Assembly (NCBI RefSeq): GCF_000527035.1
Contig: NZ_AZUK01000001.1
Span: 930,001 to 994,000, forward strand
DNA: 64,000 bases
From: Tolumonas lignilytica
GTDB lineage: Bacteria > Pseudomonadota > Gammaproteobacteria > Enterobacterales > Aeromonadaceae
Reading direction: 5' to 3'
A program made the translations under genes and the position numbers. The notes under the pieces are model-generated. The model was not told the DNA's origin. It ran no database searches and worked only from the letters and a program-made list of their open reading frames with translations. Positions 17,797 to 27,232 of the stretch are shown here, one piece after another; within the stretch, counting starts at the first letter, position 1; each line of letters begins with the position of its first letter.

Positions 17797-18702
17797 GTGG
17801 ATTTTTCTCGTCTCGATCTCAATCTGTTACGCACACTTGATGTGTTGCTTGCTGAATTGAATGTCACCCGGGCAGCACAACGTTTATCCCTTTCGCAACC
17901 CGCGGTCTCAGCCCAGCTAAAACAACTCCGCGAGTGGTTTGGTGACCCGCTGTTGTTACCTGCGGCCCGCGGTATGACACCCACTGCGCTGGCACTGAGT
18001 CTGCAACAACCACTGCGTGATGTTTTGGCCTCGCTGGGTTCACTGGTCAGCAGTAGTCAAAGTTTTGAGCCAACAACCAGTCAGCAAACTTTCCATATCG
18101 TCGCCACGGACGCCGTGCATGCCACGATCAGTGCACCTTTAGCCGCTTACTTGCAGCATCAGGCACCGGGAGTGCGTCTTGCGCTATACACACCGCAAGC
18201 CGAACATCTGGTTGAACAGTTGGCCAGCGGCGAACGGGATCTGGCGCTTATCACACCACAAGCGATGCCACCCCTGCTGCGTGCTCAGACGCTGTATACC
18301 GAAACCTTTTTGTGTGTGATGCGACGCGATCATCCTGCTGCATTAAATGCCCTGACACTGAGTCAATATTGCCAACTGGAACATGCCATGGTGTCGCCTA
18401 GTGGAGGTGGATTTCAGGGGATTGTCGATGAAGCCTTAACAAGGCTCGGCTATCAGCGTCAGGTAAAAATATCTTTACCGAGTTTCATGGTCGTCCCAAC
18501 ATTGCTGGAACAAAGCGATTATGTCGCGACCGTTCCTGCTCGTCTGGCTCTCACCTGGCAACATACGCTGGCGGTATTACCACCACCCTGCGAATTGACC
18601 AGTTTCGAAATACAACTTGGTTGGCATCCCCGCCAACATGCCGATCCGGCCCAGCGGTGGTTACGAGACCAAATAAAACGGATAGCTCAACACAGCACAT
18701 GA
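17797..18702 (+). CDS. LysR family transcriptional regulator
   Basis: A 301-aa regulator with the N-terminal winged helix (LDLNLLRTLDVLLAELNVTR, then AAQRLSLSQPAVSAQLKQLR) and a C-terminal effector-binding domain of periplasmic-binding fold. It starts with GTG; TTGGA lies six bases upstream. It is divergent from the SDR remnant and the quinone reductase, which are its probable targets. The subgroup is NodD/SyrM-like by the early motif DLNLLRTLDVL, a weak call. No effector can be inferred. Confidence 0.88.
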   Translation: MDFSRLDLNLLRTLDVLLAELNVTRAAQRLSLSQPAVSAQLKQLREWFGDPLLLPAARGMTPTALALSLQQPLRDVLASLGSLVSSSQSFEPTTSQQTFHIVATDAVHATISAPLAAYLQHQAPGVRLALYTPQAEHLVEQLASGERDLALITPQAMPPLLRAQTLYTETFLCVMRRDHPAALNALTLSQYCQLEHAMVSPSGGGFQGIVDEALTRLGYQRQVKISLPSFMVVPTLLEQSDYVATVPARLALTWQHTLAVLPPPCELTSFEIQLGWHPRQHADPAQRWLRDQIKRIAQHST

Positions 18703-18794
18703 CTGATTAAATGTCACACAACTCATATCACCGTCAGATAATGCAACAAGTTTGTGTCCGGTATTAGTTGACCGCTACATATGTAGACATTTTA

Positions 18795-20519
18795 TTAATA
18801 TGCATGGACTCTGGACCCACCACCAGATTTAGCCTGATACATTCGGGTATCAGCACAAGAGGCCAGCTTGTCAATATTGTCACCATCGGTGGGCGCACAG
18901 GCAATACCAATACTGGTACCAATCACCAATTCGACATCCCCCCAGTGAATGGGGCTCGATATGATATTAATCAGCTTGTTACTGATCATTTGCAAATAAA
19001 CTTTATCGCTGAGATCTTCCAGCAAGATAATGAATTCGTCTCCCCCCATGCGTACCACGGTGTCTTCTTGGCGAACAGTTTCCCGCAGCCGTTTGGCCGT
19101 TTCTTTAAGCACAGTATCTCCGGCATCATGTCCATATCGATCATTGATCATCTTGAACTTGTCCAGATCGACGAAAAATACCGCCACAATCGACCCATGA
19201 CGACAGGAACGAGACAACATTTGTTTAAATCGCTCTTCCAGCAATAAACGATTCGGTAATCCGGTCAGTGAGTCATGATGAGCCTGATGATGTAACGCTG
19301 CTCGCTGGCGATCCAGTTCACCGAGTTTTTGCTTGATATCCAACTGCATCGCAGCCAACCCTCTCGCCAGAACGCCCACCTCATCCGTACGCCCGACCGG
19401 CAAGCGAATATGGGCATGTGATTGTTCAGGAAATTGCCTGACTTCAGCAGCGATTTGCCTTAAGGGCCGAGTGAACATTCTGGCCAACCAAATGGCCAGC
19501 ACCACCGCGATACAACCGAACCCTAGAATAACCGGAATGGTCGAGGTTGTGAGCGTTCGCGTGCTGGCTAAGACAAGATCGAGCGATTGAGCCAATCCAA
19601 GGACAAAAAAACGTGATGGATCAATATCAGCGCTGCTGACACGAACAAACGCGGCGGCAACGGGTCGTTCCTTGCCTGCAATAGAGCTTTGCGTAGCAAA
19701 TACGGAGTTTTTCTTGTTGCCATTGAATAAGACGGCAGTTTCAGGAAACTGATCCTGCACGCGCGCACTACGACCTCGGTCGAACGCAAATGCCATGGCA
19801 GGGTTAGGATGTACGATGAATTCTCCTTCCTGGTTTGCTATATAGAGTTCATGATCTTTGGGCAGATCTTCTCCAAGTAAGGCAAAGATACCGTTCATGC
19901 TCACATTCACAACAATAACACCCACTGGTTGCTCGATATAATCAGCAAAGATAGGAACCGAAATACGTAGCGTGGGCATCTCGGTTCCAGCATGGGCACC
20001 AAGTTCATGGTTAATCAGCATAGGGGAACAATACACACCTCCTCGATGAAGTTTTAACGCTTCAAATACATAGGGGTAATGCCCTTTCTCCTGTAAATCT
20101 AGACCTTCGATACGGATAAACTGATTGGCGCTTTCTCTGTCAACCCGAACACGTTCCAAACCATGTGCAGAGGTGCTGATTAGCCGGATCTGGTAATACT
20201 CCGGGTTAAAACGCATCTGAGACGTAAACTGTGTGGCGAGCTCGTCCGCCATCGGCTTGGTTGCGGGAGAATCAGGCGCCAGCAGGAGGCCAATTGCATC
20301 AGGTGAATCAGCCAAGCGGCGTGCATCCTGCTCGACAGCACTAATCACATTGATGATGCGCCGTCCAAGCACCTGCGTCGTCGTTAGCAGGCGTTCCTGT
20401 GCCGCGTTTCTAAGTAACTCTCTGCTGGCATGATAAACATGTAATGCAGTCACGCCACTGATCAACAAGGCAAATACAGCCAACAATATGGCTAGTTTAG
20501 CTGCAATATTAAGCCTCAA
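18795..20519 (-). CDS. Membrane Cache-HAMP-GGDEF diguanylate cyclase coupled to a binding protein
   Basis: A 574-aa sensor cyclase. The first membrane segment is at about 7-27 and a large periplasmic double-Cache-like region spans about 30-300 (YYQIRLISTSAHGLERVRVD, NQEGEFIVHPNPAMAF). A second membrane segment (about 325-345), a HAMP linker (MFTRPLRQIAAEV) and a GGDEF domain (HDSLTGLPNRLLLEERF) follow. The active site GGDEF is intact and preceded by RQED, an RxxD inhibitory site. There is no EAL domain. Its start overlaps the stop of the polyamine-type binding protein by 4 bp, implying translational coupling. The pair resembles V. cholerae NspS-MbaA, in which the binding protein presents polyamines to the periplasmic domain; MbaA also has an EAL domain. 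Confidence 0.9.
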   Translation of the reverse strand: MRLNIAAKLAILLAVFALLISGVTALHVYHASRELLRNAAQERLLTTTQVLGRRIINVISAVEQDARRLADSPDAIGLLLAPDSPATKPMADELATQFTSQMRFNPEYYQIRLISTSAHGLERVRVDRESANQFIRIEGLDLQEKGHYPYVFEALKLHRGGVYCSPMLINHELGAHAGTEMPTLRISVPIFADYIEQPVGVIVVNVSMNGIFALLGEDLPKDHELYIANQEGEFIVHPNPAMAFAFDRGRSARVQDQFPETAVLFNGNKKNSVFATQSSIAGKERPVAAAFVRVSSADIDPSRFFVLGLAQSLDLVLASTRTLTTSTIPVILGFGCIAVVLAIWLARMFTRPLRQIAAEVRQFPEQSHAHIRLPVGRTDEVGVLARGLAAMQLDIKQKLGELDRQRAALHHQAHHDSLTGLPNRLLLEERFKQMLSRSCRHGSIVAVFFVDLDKFKMINDRYGHDAGDTVLKETAKRLRETVRQEDTVVRMGGDEFIILLEDLSDKVYLQMISNKLINIISSPIHWGDVELVIGTSIGIACAPTDGDNIDKLASCADTRMYQAKSGGGSRVHAY

Positions 20520-21550
20520 TTAGACATCACCTTTTCCAAGCGATCCTCCGAGATGATGTGATGCCACAACAGCGTGCGTTTATTGACATCTTCAGGAGGT
20601 TGCAGCCAATACAAAATATCTTTATTTCGGTCGGGGTTATCAACGAGCGTACTGGAGAGCCCTTGCCGCTCCACCAGATAATTGCTGACCACTGGATCAA
20701 GCATATGATTGATCCACGCTTCCGCAAGCCGTTTATGCGAAGAACGAGCCGTTATGGCCCAACAGTCTAACCATGCCAATGCGCCTTCCTTAGGAATGGT
20801 ATAGCCCACATCAAGCCCCGCCGATTTAAATGTCTGCAGTTGTTGCGAACCATAGTTGGCAAACAGCACAACAACATGGTTGTCACGATATAAGCGCAAT
20901 GCCTCTTCAGGTTGTGAGTAAAAGGCAAGTACATTACGCCTCAAATCAATTAAATCTGCAGCGAGCTTTTCCCATTCGTCACTGGCAATCTGAAATGGAT
21001 TGTGACTACCGCGTCGGAGTGCGGCCAGAGAGAAATTATGGACACCACCATCGTAAGCCAACACCCGGCCACTGAAGCGGGGATCCCACATGACAGAAAT
21101 GGATTCGGGCGGTTTGGGAAAGGTTTTCTTATCGTAAATCAGCCCCATATCAGCATAGGTGTAGGGGATCGCGTAGAGCTTATTATTCTTGACGATGCCT
21201 GGCACAGAATTGACATCTCGAAACCGGGAAACCTGTCGTTGCGTATTGGGCAAATGCGACCGATCCAGCGGCATGACCAGTCTGGCTGCGATATAACGCG
21301 ATAATTCGGCGGTATTGACCGCAAACACATCGAAACCGGGATCTTTATTTGCGCTGATCTTATTCCAGAGTACATCATCGGAATCAATCTGTGTCACTTC
21401 CACCCGGGCACCAGTTTGTAACTCAAATTGCTTCACAGCATCAGGATCGGCATAGCCTGGCCAGGCCAGTACGCGTAATACCTCCGCAGCCAATGCAGAC
21501 TGAGCACTGACTATCAGCAACAACAGAAACATTACGCATCCATTCTTCAT
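20516..21550 (-). CDS. Periplasmic polyamine-type binding protein, NspS/PotD-like
   Basis: A 344-aa exported solute-binding protein of the PotD/PotF family. The signal peptide is MKNGCVMFLLLLIVSAQ ending ALA. The mature part has LAWPGYADPDAVKQFE (WxxY as in PotD), YTYADMGLIYDKK and IPKEGALAWLDCWAI, whose W260 and D262 match the PotD Trp-x-Asp pair that holds the amine. The start at 21550 is set by GGAG at 21557-21560; further in-frame starts lie upstream. No ABC permease or ATPase genes are present. Its stop overlaps the start of the membrane cyclase gene, so a signalling rather than transport role is inferred. Ligand identity is not visible. Confidence 0.88.
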   Translation of the reverse strand: MKNGCVMFLLLLIVSAQSALAAEVLRVLAWPGYADPDAVKQFELQTGARVEVTQIDSDDVLWNKISANKDPGFDVFAVNTAELSRYIAARLVMPLDRSHLPNTQRQVSRFRDVNSVPGIVKNNKLYAIPYTYADMGLIYDKKTFPKPPESISVMWDPRFSGRVLAYDGGVHNFSLAALRRGSHNPFQIASDEWEKLAADLIDLRRNVLAFYSQPEEALRLYRDNHVVVLFANYGSQQLQTFKSAGLDVGYTIPKEGALAWLDCWAITARSSHKRLAEAWINHMLDPVVSNYLVERQGLSSTLVDNPDRNKDILYWLQPPEDVNKRTLLWHHIISEDRLEKVMSN

Positions 21551-21859
21551 TGCCATCTCCGAACTGCCTGCAGCAAGCACCTTTATCAGGAAAAGCCATT
21601 AAGCATAACTCATGAAGAATCGTTCACATTATCATTTTGCTGTACATGTGGAAAAATGAATAGCAACGCGATGAGCACTATGATTATAGAATAGTTCAAC
21701 TGATGTATATTCAGTAATGCCAGTATTGGAACCGCCAACTTCGGGATCTGTCGTATTCATCCCGATAATTGTTTTCTTGCTTGATGAAATCCAGATTCAA
21801 TGGCTATTGCGTTGAATCCTCAATTTCTACCAGATATCCTCATGCACGTTGACTGTTTA

Positions 21860-24800
21860 TTATATTTTTGACTGCCAGCAAACCTGATTCCGGCCATTCT
21901 GTTTTGCCTGATACAGTAGTTGATCCGCTGATTCCATCGCGTCAGTCAGAGATGTATTTCCTTTCGGCACTAATGTCACCCCACCAATACTGACGGTAAT
22001 TTTACCCACCGGAAGATCAATCCGTTCCATGGCTTGTCGGATTTGATCAGCCATCACGGCACTGGTGGAGGCATCTACCCCACTAAATACCAGCACAAAT
22101 TCTTCCCCCCCTAACCGCGCAGTAAAATCGCCTGTGCGGCGTAACATGTTACGAATAGCACCCGCAACCGCTTGTAGCACATCATCACCTCTGGCATGAC
22201 CATAGGTATCATTGAAACGTTTAAAGTGGTCGACATCCAGAATGGCCAATGATAGAGGTTGTTCGGTTTGTTCATGCCGCATCCATTCATTTTCAATGAC
22301 TTGTTCAAATTTACGGCGATTGGGTATCCCCGTCAGGCCATCAAGGTGCGCGAGCTGATCTAAAAGACGACGCTGGTGAATCATTCGTAATACATTGCGA
22401 ATACGCGCCTGTACGATCGTCGGATGAAATGGTTTCGATATGTAATCGGTGGCTCCCAGCAGGAAGCCTGTTTCTTCATCTTCCACATCATTGTGAGAAC
22501 TGATGATGACAATATCGATCTCTCTGGTGAGAACATGACTACGCAACGCGCGCATGATTTCGTCTCCCCTCATATCCGGCATTACCATATCCAGCAAAAT
22601 CAAATCAACAGCCTGTTTTGATACCAGCTCAAGCGCAGCAGAACCGCTGGACACCGTTATGATGTCACCATCGTGCTCAAGTAATGAACTCAACATTTGC
22701 CGGTGGATCAGTTCATCATCAATCACCAGGATCTTGGGGAGATGTTGTTTGTCTTGTATCTTTGTTTCTAATTCCGCAGGGTGTGATTCGTGATTGTTAA
22801 TGGCTATCACCGGAATCGATTTTATGATGTCAAAAACGGCCATCAATAAAACATGAATATTGGCCACCAGTTTCTTGGCCAAAATAGCCCGTGAGGCCCT
22901 GGCTTCCTGTCGTCGGAATAACAGCTCCAACTCCTGGGCGGCGAGAGATAAGGCATCAGCACCGATATAGCGGGAAACAGATTTCAGATTGTGCGCGACC
23001 CGTTCTAATTCAGCCCATTTTTCCTGTTCGACCATGATGAGGAGCTGCCGCCCTTGATCGCTGTATTCATCACGGAATGAGCTTAAAATTTGCTGGTAAA
23101 GATAGGGATTATTGCCAACCCGTGAAAAACCCAGGATCACATCGAGCGCAATTTCTGACGGAGCATCATGTATTGTCAGACTCTCATGTTCGGCTAGGGG
23201 TTGTTTAAATGCCTCCCTTGATTCCGAATCGCCAATACTCCAGCGGTAGATCAGTGAATACAGGGTATCAGGCTCAAATGGCTTGATCATGAAATCGTTC
23301 ATGCCCGCTTTCAGGCATCGTTCACGCTCTTTCGGATCATCGAAGGCCGTCATGGCGATAATCGGTATGACATAGCCCTTATCCCGCAACCAGTAAGTCG
23401 CGGTAATGCCGTCCACTTCAGGCAGATCCACATCCATCAGAACCAGATCAAATTTGCCCCGAGATGCCTGTTCAATACCGTCTTTACCATTTTCAGCGAT
23501 TTGAACACTCACACCAACCCGCTGTAGGGTTTCCAGCGCCACCTGACGATTAATTACGTTGTCTTCCACCAGCAAGACTTTCAGATCATGTAGCATGTTG
23601 CGCCAGTCGTTTGCTGGTAATCGCGAGATCGAAGTGCGAGCACCTAAACCGATAACCGACATGATGGCATTACTCAGTAATGAACCATAGAACGGCAATG
23701 GCAGTAATTCTGTATTCGAGTCACCACCCAGCGATGCCCGGTATTTTTCTTCCTCCGATTGAGGATAGAGAAATAATACCGGTATCGTTTTCCATGCAGG
23801 CAGTGAGCGTAACTTACGTAATAACGTAATACCGTCAATTGCGCCAATGTGATGTGTGATTAACAACATATCTGGCGAGAGGATCTCGTCGCTCAATTGC
23901 CCACTGAGCCATTGCTGAATCAGAAGCTCATGACCCAACGCCTGAACAGACCCACCCAGCCGTAGCAAATGGTCGGATAGTATCGCTGCCACTTCAGGTT
24001 GATTATGTAAAATCAGCCATTGTTTATTACAAACAAAACCGAGCGTGCCCGATACACTGTCGGGGCGATAGCCAACGAGCAAAGAGAAGATAAGTTGAGT
24101 TCCGCCGCCCACAGCACTGGATACCTTCATCTCCCCGCCCATCAGACCTATCAATTGCTGACTGATGGCCATTCCCAAACTGTTGCGTCCGGTATGTTGA
24201 ACACCGTTCTGATTAGCCCTTTGAAAAGGCTTAAACAGTAAAGGGATCTGTTCAGCAGAAACGCCCGCCCCGGTGTCGGTGATTTCAAACAGCAAGCAAA
24301 ACTGAGACTCGGTAGGCTGACCGGCCTTGATCCGCAATAACACGTGGCCCTTATCGGTTGATTGGATTGCATGACTTAACAAGTTCATCAATATCTGTTC
24401 AATTCGTACCGGGTCACCCAGCAAAAAACGAGGAATATCAGGCGACAAATCAATAATCAGGGAGAGATGTTTTTCACTGCAACGCGGGCTTAATATGCTG
24501 CTCAGGCGATGAACCAATTCCTCTAACGCAAATGCGGTGAAGGTCAGTTCCAATTGATTGGCCTCAATCTTCAAATAATCCAGTAACTCATTTACCTGCG
24601 TATTCAGAAGCGCTGCGGATGCTCTGATCTTATTCATCTGTTCTCGCTGGGTTGATGTCAGGGAAGAGCCCAGCACCAGCCGGATCAACCCCGTCATAGC
24701 CTGTAACGGTGCACAAAATTCGTCGGTTACCAGCGATAAGATCTGAGATTTTGTTTCATGGCCTTGCGTGGCCTCTTGTGCACGGCGTAGCAAAACACCT

Positions 24801-25672
24801 GATTTAAATCGAAACAGAGCATAACTGATGCCAATCAGAGACATCATCATGAATACGGTGGCGAATAAAGAGTGCAACAAGGTATCAGACATGAATGTGA
24901 GCTTATTTTCGTCTGCAAGACCCACCCTGCCAATTTGCGTTAAAGCCAGCGAATGCGACAGTGACAAGTGCAACACCATGCCGGATATCAGCAACAGACT
25001 CGACAAAATAACCTGCCGTCGTGAATAAACGATCTCTTTCTGTTTAAGTAGTATGGGTTGCCGCCATTTTTGTATTGATACTGAACCAAATAGCAATGCA
25101 GGAATTAACATCCAACTCGTCATCCAATTGGATAACCACCACTGTTGCCATATCAGTGTAGACCCAACCGACAGCGTATTACTCAGCAGCAGTTCAGCCC
25201 CAGCACCAACCGAACAACCGATCAATGTCACAAACAAAAAAGGCAACCAGGCGTAAAGATTTCTTAAATTGAGCGAGAGAGGCAGGGAACGATATGTTTG
25301 AACTATCAGAAAAAAACAGAGGAGATGGCTGACGGTATAGGTTAGTACGGAAGCAATATCGCTGGATAAATCAAGCCGCAGCAGAATGCAGACAAAAAAG
25401 GGAATCAGCCCCCAGCGAACGCCGAACCATAACACACTCAACAAACTGACAGCGATAGCTGGATCAGCAGACAACGTTAAGCCATGATAATGCACAGAAA
25501 GCCAGTGCTGATATCCATGAAAAACAGAGGTAGCACTCGTCAGCACACCGGCAAGCAGCAGTGTCACCAGCCAGACAAACTTGCCACTTGGTTCCGTCTC
25601 AACGGTAAGCAGTGTGCGGTATGATAAATCCTGATAGAGAAAGTCTTTTGATGAATTTTCCATAGCATTCAT
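21860..25672 (-). CDS. 1270-aa MASE1 hybrid pseudokinase with REC, Hpt, REC and GGDEF domains
   Basis: A very large membrane signalling protein. In order: a MASE1-like multi-pass domain (about 30-300); a HisKA-like segment where SHEIRTPL reads TDEFCAPL, so the phospho-acceptor His is Asp317; an ATPase domain (about 420-540) with DTGAGV kept but the second N-box Asn changed to His (NLLSHAIQST) and the G2 box reading RNSLGMAI; a degenerate receiver (about 545-680); an intact REC (about 695-810, VLLVEDN, VLMDVDLP); Hpt (about 860-965, AHNLKS, His894); REC (about 980-1095, ILVIDDE, ILLDMVMPDMRG); and GGDEF (about 1105-1265, GGEEF with RTGD before it). I infer a cyclase that receives phosphate through its Hpt/REC modules rather than by its own kinase. 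It is divergent from modF. Confidence 0.85.
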   Translation of the reverse strand: MNAMENSSKDFLYQDLSYRTLLTVETEPSGKFVWLVTLLLAGVLTSATSVFHGYQHWLSVHYHGLTLSADPAIAVSLLSVLWFGVRWGLIPFFVCILLRLDLSSDIASVLTYTVSHLLCFFLIVQTYRSLPLSLNLRNLYAWLPFLFVTLIGCSVGAGAELLLSNTLSVGSTLIWQQWWLSNWMTSWMLIPALLFGSVSIQKWRQPILLKQKEIVYSRRQVILSSLLLISGMVLHLSLSHSLALTQIGRVGLADENKLTFMSDTLLHSLFATVFMMMSLIGISYALFRFKSGVLLRRAQEATQGHETKSQILSLVTDEFCAPLQAMTGLIRLVLGSSLTSTQREQMNKIRASAALLNTQVNELLDYLKIEANQLELTFTAFALEELVHRLSSILSPRCSEKHLSLIIDLSPDIPRFLLGDPVRIEQILMNLLSHAIQSTDKGHVLLRIKAGQPTESQFCLLFEITDTGAGVSAEQIPLLFKPFQRANQNGVQHTGRNSLGMAISQQLIGLMGGEMKVSSAVGGGTQLIFSLLVGYRPDSVSGTLGFVCNKQWLILHNQPEVAAILSDHLLRLGGSVQALGHELLIQQWLSGQLSDEILSPDMLLITHHIGAIDGITLLRKLRSLPAWKTIPVLFLYPQSEEEKYRASLGGDSNTELLPLPFYGSLLSNAIMSVIGLGARTSISRLPANDWRNMLHDLKVLLVEDNVINRQVALETLQRVGVSVQIAENGKDGIEQASRGKFDLVLMDVDLPEVDGITATYWLRDKGYVIPIIAMTAFDDPKERERCLKAGMNDFMIKPFEPDTLYSLIYRWSIGDSESREAFKQPLAEHESLTIHDAPSEIALDVILGFSRVGNNPYLYQQILSSFRDEYSDQGRQLLIMVEQEKWAELERVAHNLKSVSRYIGADALSLAAQELELLFRRQEARASRAILAKKLVANIHVLLMAVFDIIKSIPVIAINNHESHPAELETKIQDKQHLPKILVIDDELIHRQMLSSLLEHDGDIITVSSGSAALELVSKQAVDLILLDMVMPDMRGDEIMRALRSHVLTREIDIVIISSHNDVEDEETGFLLGATDYISKPFHPTIVQARIRNVLRMIHQRRLLDQLAHLDGLTGIPNRRKFEQVIENEWMRHEQTEQPLSLAILDVDHFKRFNDTYGHARGDDVLQAVAGAIRNMLRRTGDFTARLGGEEFVLVFSGVDASTSAVMADQIRQAMERIDLPVGKITVSIGGVTLVPKGNTSLTDAMESADQLLYQAKQNGRNQVCWQSKI

Positions 25673-25779
25673 TGCGCCTTCAATTTTTCAGACGAATCGC
25701 TTACATTGACTGCGTCTTTTGATTTTTGTCATTTCAAGCTTTCAACCGGGTGTCATCCGCTTTCCCGAGGAATTTCTTC

Positions 25780-27231
25780 ATGCTCACCATCAAGGCCGCC
25801 ACATTTCCTGTCAGCTCCCACAAAAAATTAGCTGTTTCATCTTTCGCTTTGAACGTTGGCGAATGTTGTACCGTGATCGGTAACAATGGAAGTGGTAAGA
25901 CTTTAATGGCACGTATGCTCAATAAAGAGTTAGTGAATGACTCTGGAGAGTTTATACATAAATTAGACTCTGAAATGGTCTCTTTTGAGAAACAGATTAA
26001 ACTCTATGATGAAGAATGGCAACGAACGAATACCGATATGCTGGGCGCGGAAGAGGAAATTGCCACCCGGGTTGAAAACATCATCCAGCGTGAACGACAG
26101 GACGCTGCCTATTGCCTGAAACTGGCACAACAGTTTGGTATTGCACATCTGCTCCAACAGCCTTTTACGGCATTATCCAGTGGCGAAGGACGCAAGGTTT
26201 TGCTGGCGCAGGCGCTGATGAATCAACCCCAATTATTGATATTGGATGAACCATTTGACGGGTTGGATGTTCATGCACGCAGCCAGCTGATGTCGATACT
26301 TGAGCAATTATTACAAACGGGCATGACGCTGGTTCTGATCGTCAATCGTTTAGATGAAATTCCTACTTTTGCACAACAGTTAGGCTGGATCCTGGACTGC
26401 CAGTTTTCTCAACTATACGACCGAGGCACCTTCTTTGCAGATCCCCTGACCACACAGCTCTTGTGCTGTACCGCCCACGATGCCATTTTACCACCGCCTC
26501 CCTTGAGTGCAGCCAAAGCGGAATGTATTTCAGAGACACTGGTGGAGCTGGAGCGGATAAAAGTCAGCTATGAAGAGCGAGTCATTCTGGATGAACTCAA
26601 CTGGAAGCTAAATCGAGGAGAACACTGGCACATTGCTGGCCCCAACGGATGTGGTAAAACCACATTGTTGCATCTGATCACGGGGGATCACCCCCAGTGC
26701 TATAGCAATAAAATTACCCTGTTTGGACGCCGTCGGGGAACCGGTGAAAGTATCTGGGAAATAAAACAGCACATGGGAATTGTCAGCCCGGCGCTGCATT
26801 TGGCTTACCGCGTAGCCGGAACCCCACTGACCGTGATCTTGTCTGGCTTTTACGACTCCATCGGGCTTTATCAACAGCCAGGCGATCAGGAACTGACTCT
26901 CGCCCGACAATGGCTGAAATTACTGGGGATGGCATCGCTCGAGCAAGCCTCTTTTTTACAGTTATCTTACGGACAGCAACGTTTGCTGCTGATTGCGCGA
27001 GCCTTAGTCAAACACCCAGCCCTGCTGATTCTAGATGAACCGCTGCAAGGGCTGGACAGCTTGAACCGCCATCTGGTGCTGCAATTCATCGATCATCTGA
27101 TCGTCAACAGCACCAGCCAGTTGCTCTATGTTTCGCATCATGCGGAAGATGTACCTCGCTGTATCACCCACCGATTACAGTTCATGCCTGAATCAAGCGG
27201 TGGCTATAGCTATCAGTTCAGCAAGCTGTAA
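25780..27231 (+). CDS. modF: ModF-like tandem ABC ATPase (molybdate-associated)
   Basis: A 483-aa soluble protein with two ABC ATPase domains. The first has Walker A GNNGSGKT, signature LSSGEGRK and Walker B LLILDEPFDGLD; the second has GPNGCGKTTLLHLITGDHPQ, signature LSYGQQRLLLIARALVKHP and LLILDEPLQGLD. The stretches EWQRTNTDMLG, AQQFGI and HRLQFMPESSGG match E. coli ModF, whose exact role in molybdate transport is not settled. No mod genes lie beside it. ATG at 25780 is chosen for its GAGG site at 25767-25770 and because the family starts there; an upstream in-frame ATG would add 18 residues. Confidence 0.9.
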   Translation: MLTIKAATFPVSSHKKLAVSSFALNVGECCTVIGNNGSGKTLMARMLNKELVNDSGEFIHKLDSEMVSFEKQIKLYDEEWQRTNTDMLGAEEEIATRVENIIQRERQDAAYCLKLAQQFGIAHLLQQPFTALSSGEGRKVLLAQALMNQPQLLILDEPFDGLDVHARSQLMSILEQLLQTGMTLVLIVNRLDEIPTFAQQLGWILDCQFSQLYDRGTFFADPLTTQLLCCTAHDAILPPPPLSAAKAECISETLVELERIKVSYEERVILDELNWKLNRGEHWHIAGPNGCGKTTLLHLITGDHPQCYSNKITLFGRRRGTGESIWEIKQHMGIVSPALHLAYRVAGTPLTVILSGFYDSIGLYQQPGDQELTLARQWLKLLGMASLEQASFLQLSYGQQRLLLIARALVKHPALLILDEPLQGLDSLNRHLVLQFIDHLIVNSTSQLLYVSHHAEDVPRCITHRLQFMPESSGGYSYQFSKL

Positions 27232-27232
27232 A

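Noticed and set aside
18775-18786. Palindrome CTACATATGTAG between the LysR gene and the membrane cyclase gene
   Set aside because: It lies between two convergent gene ends with no promoter nearby, and a 12-bp AT-rich palindrome can arise by chance. No T-run suggests termination.
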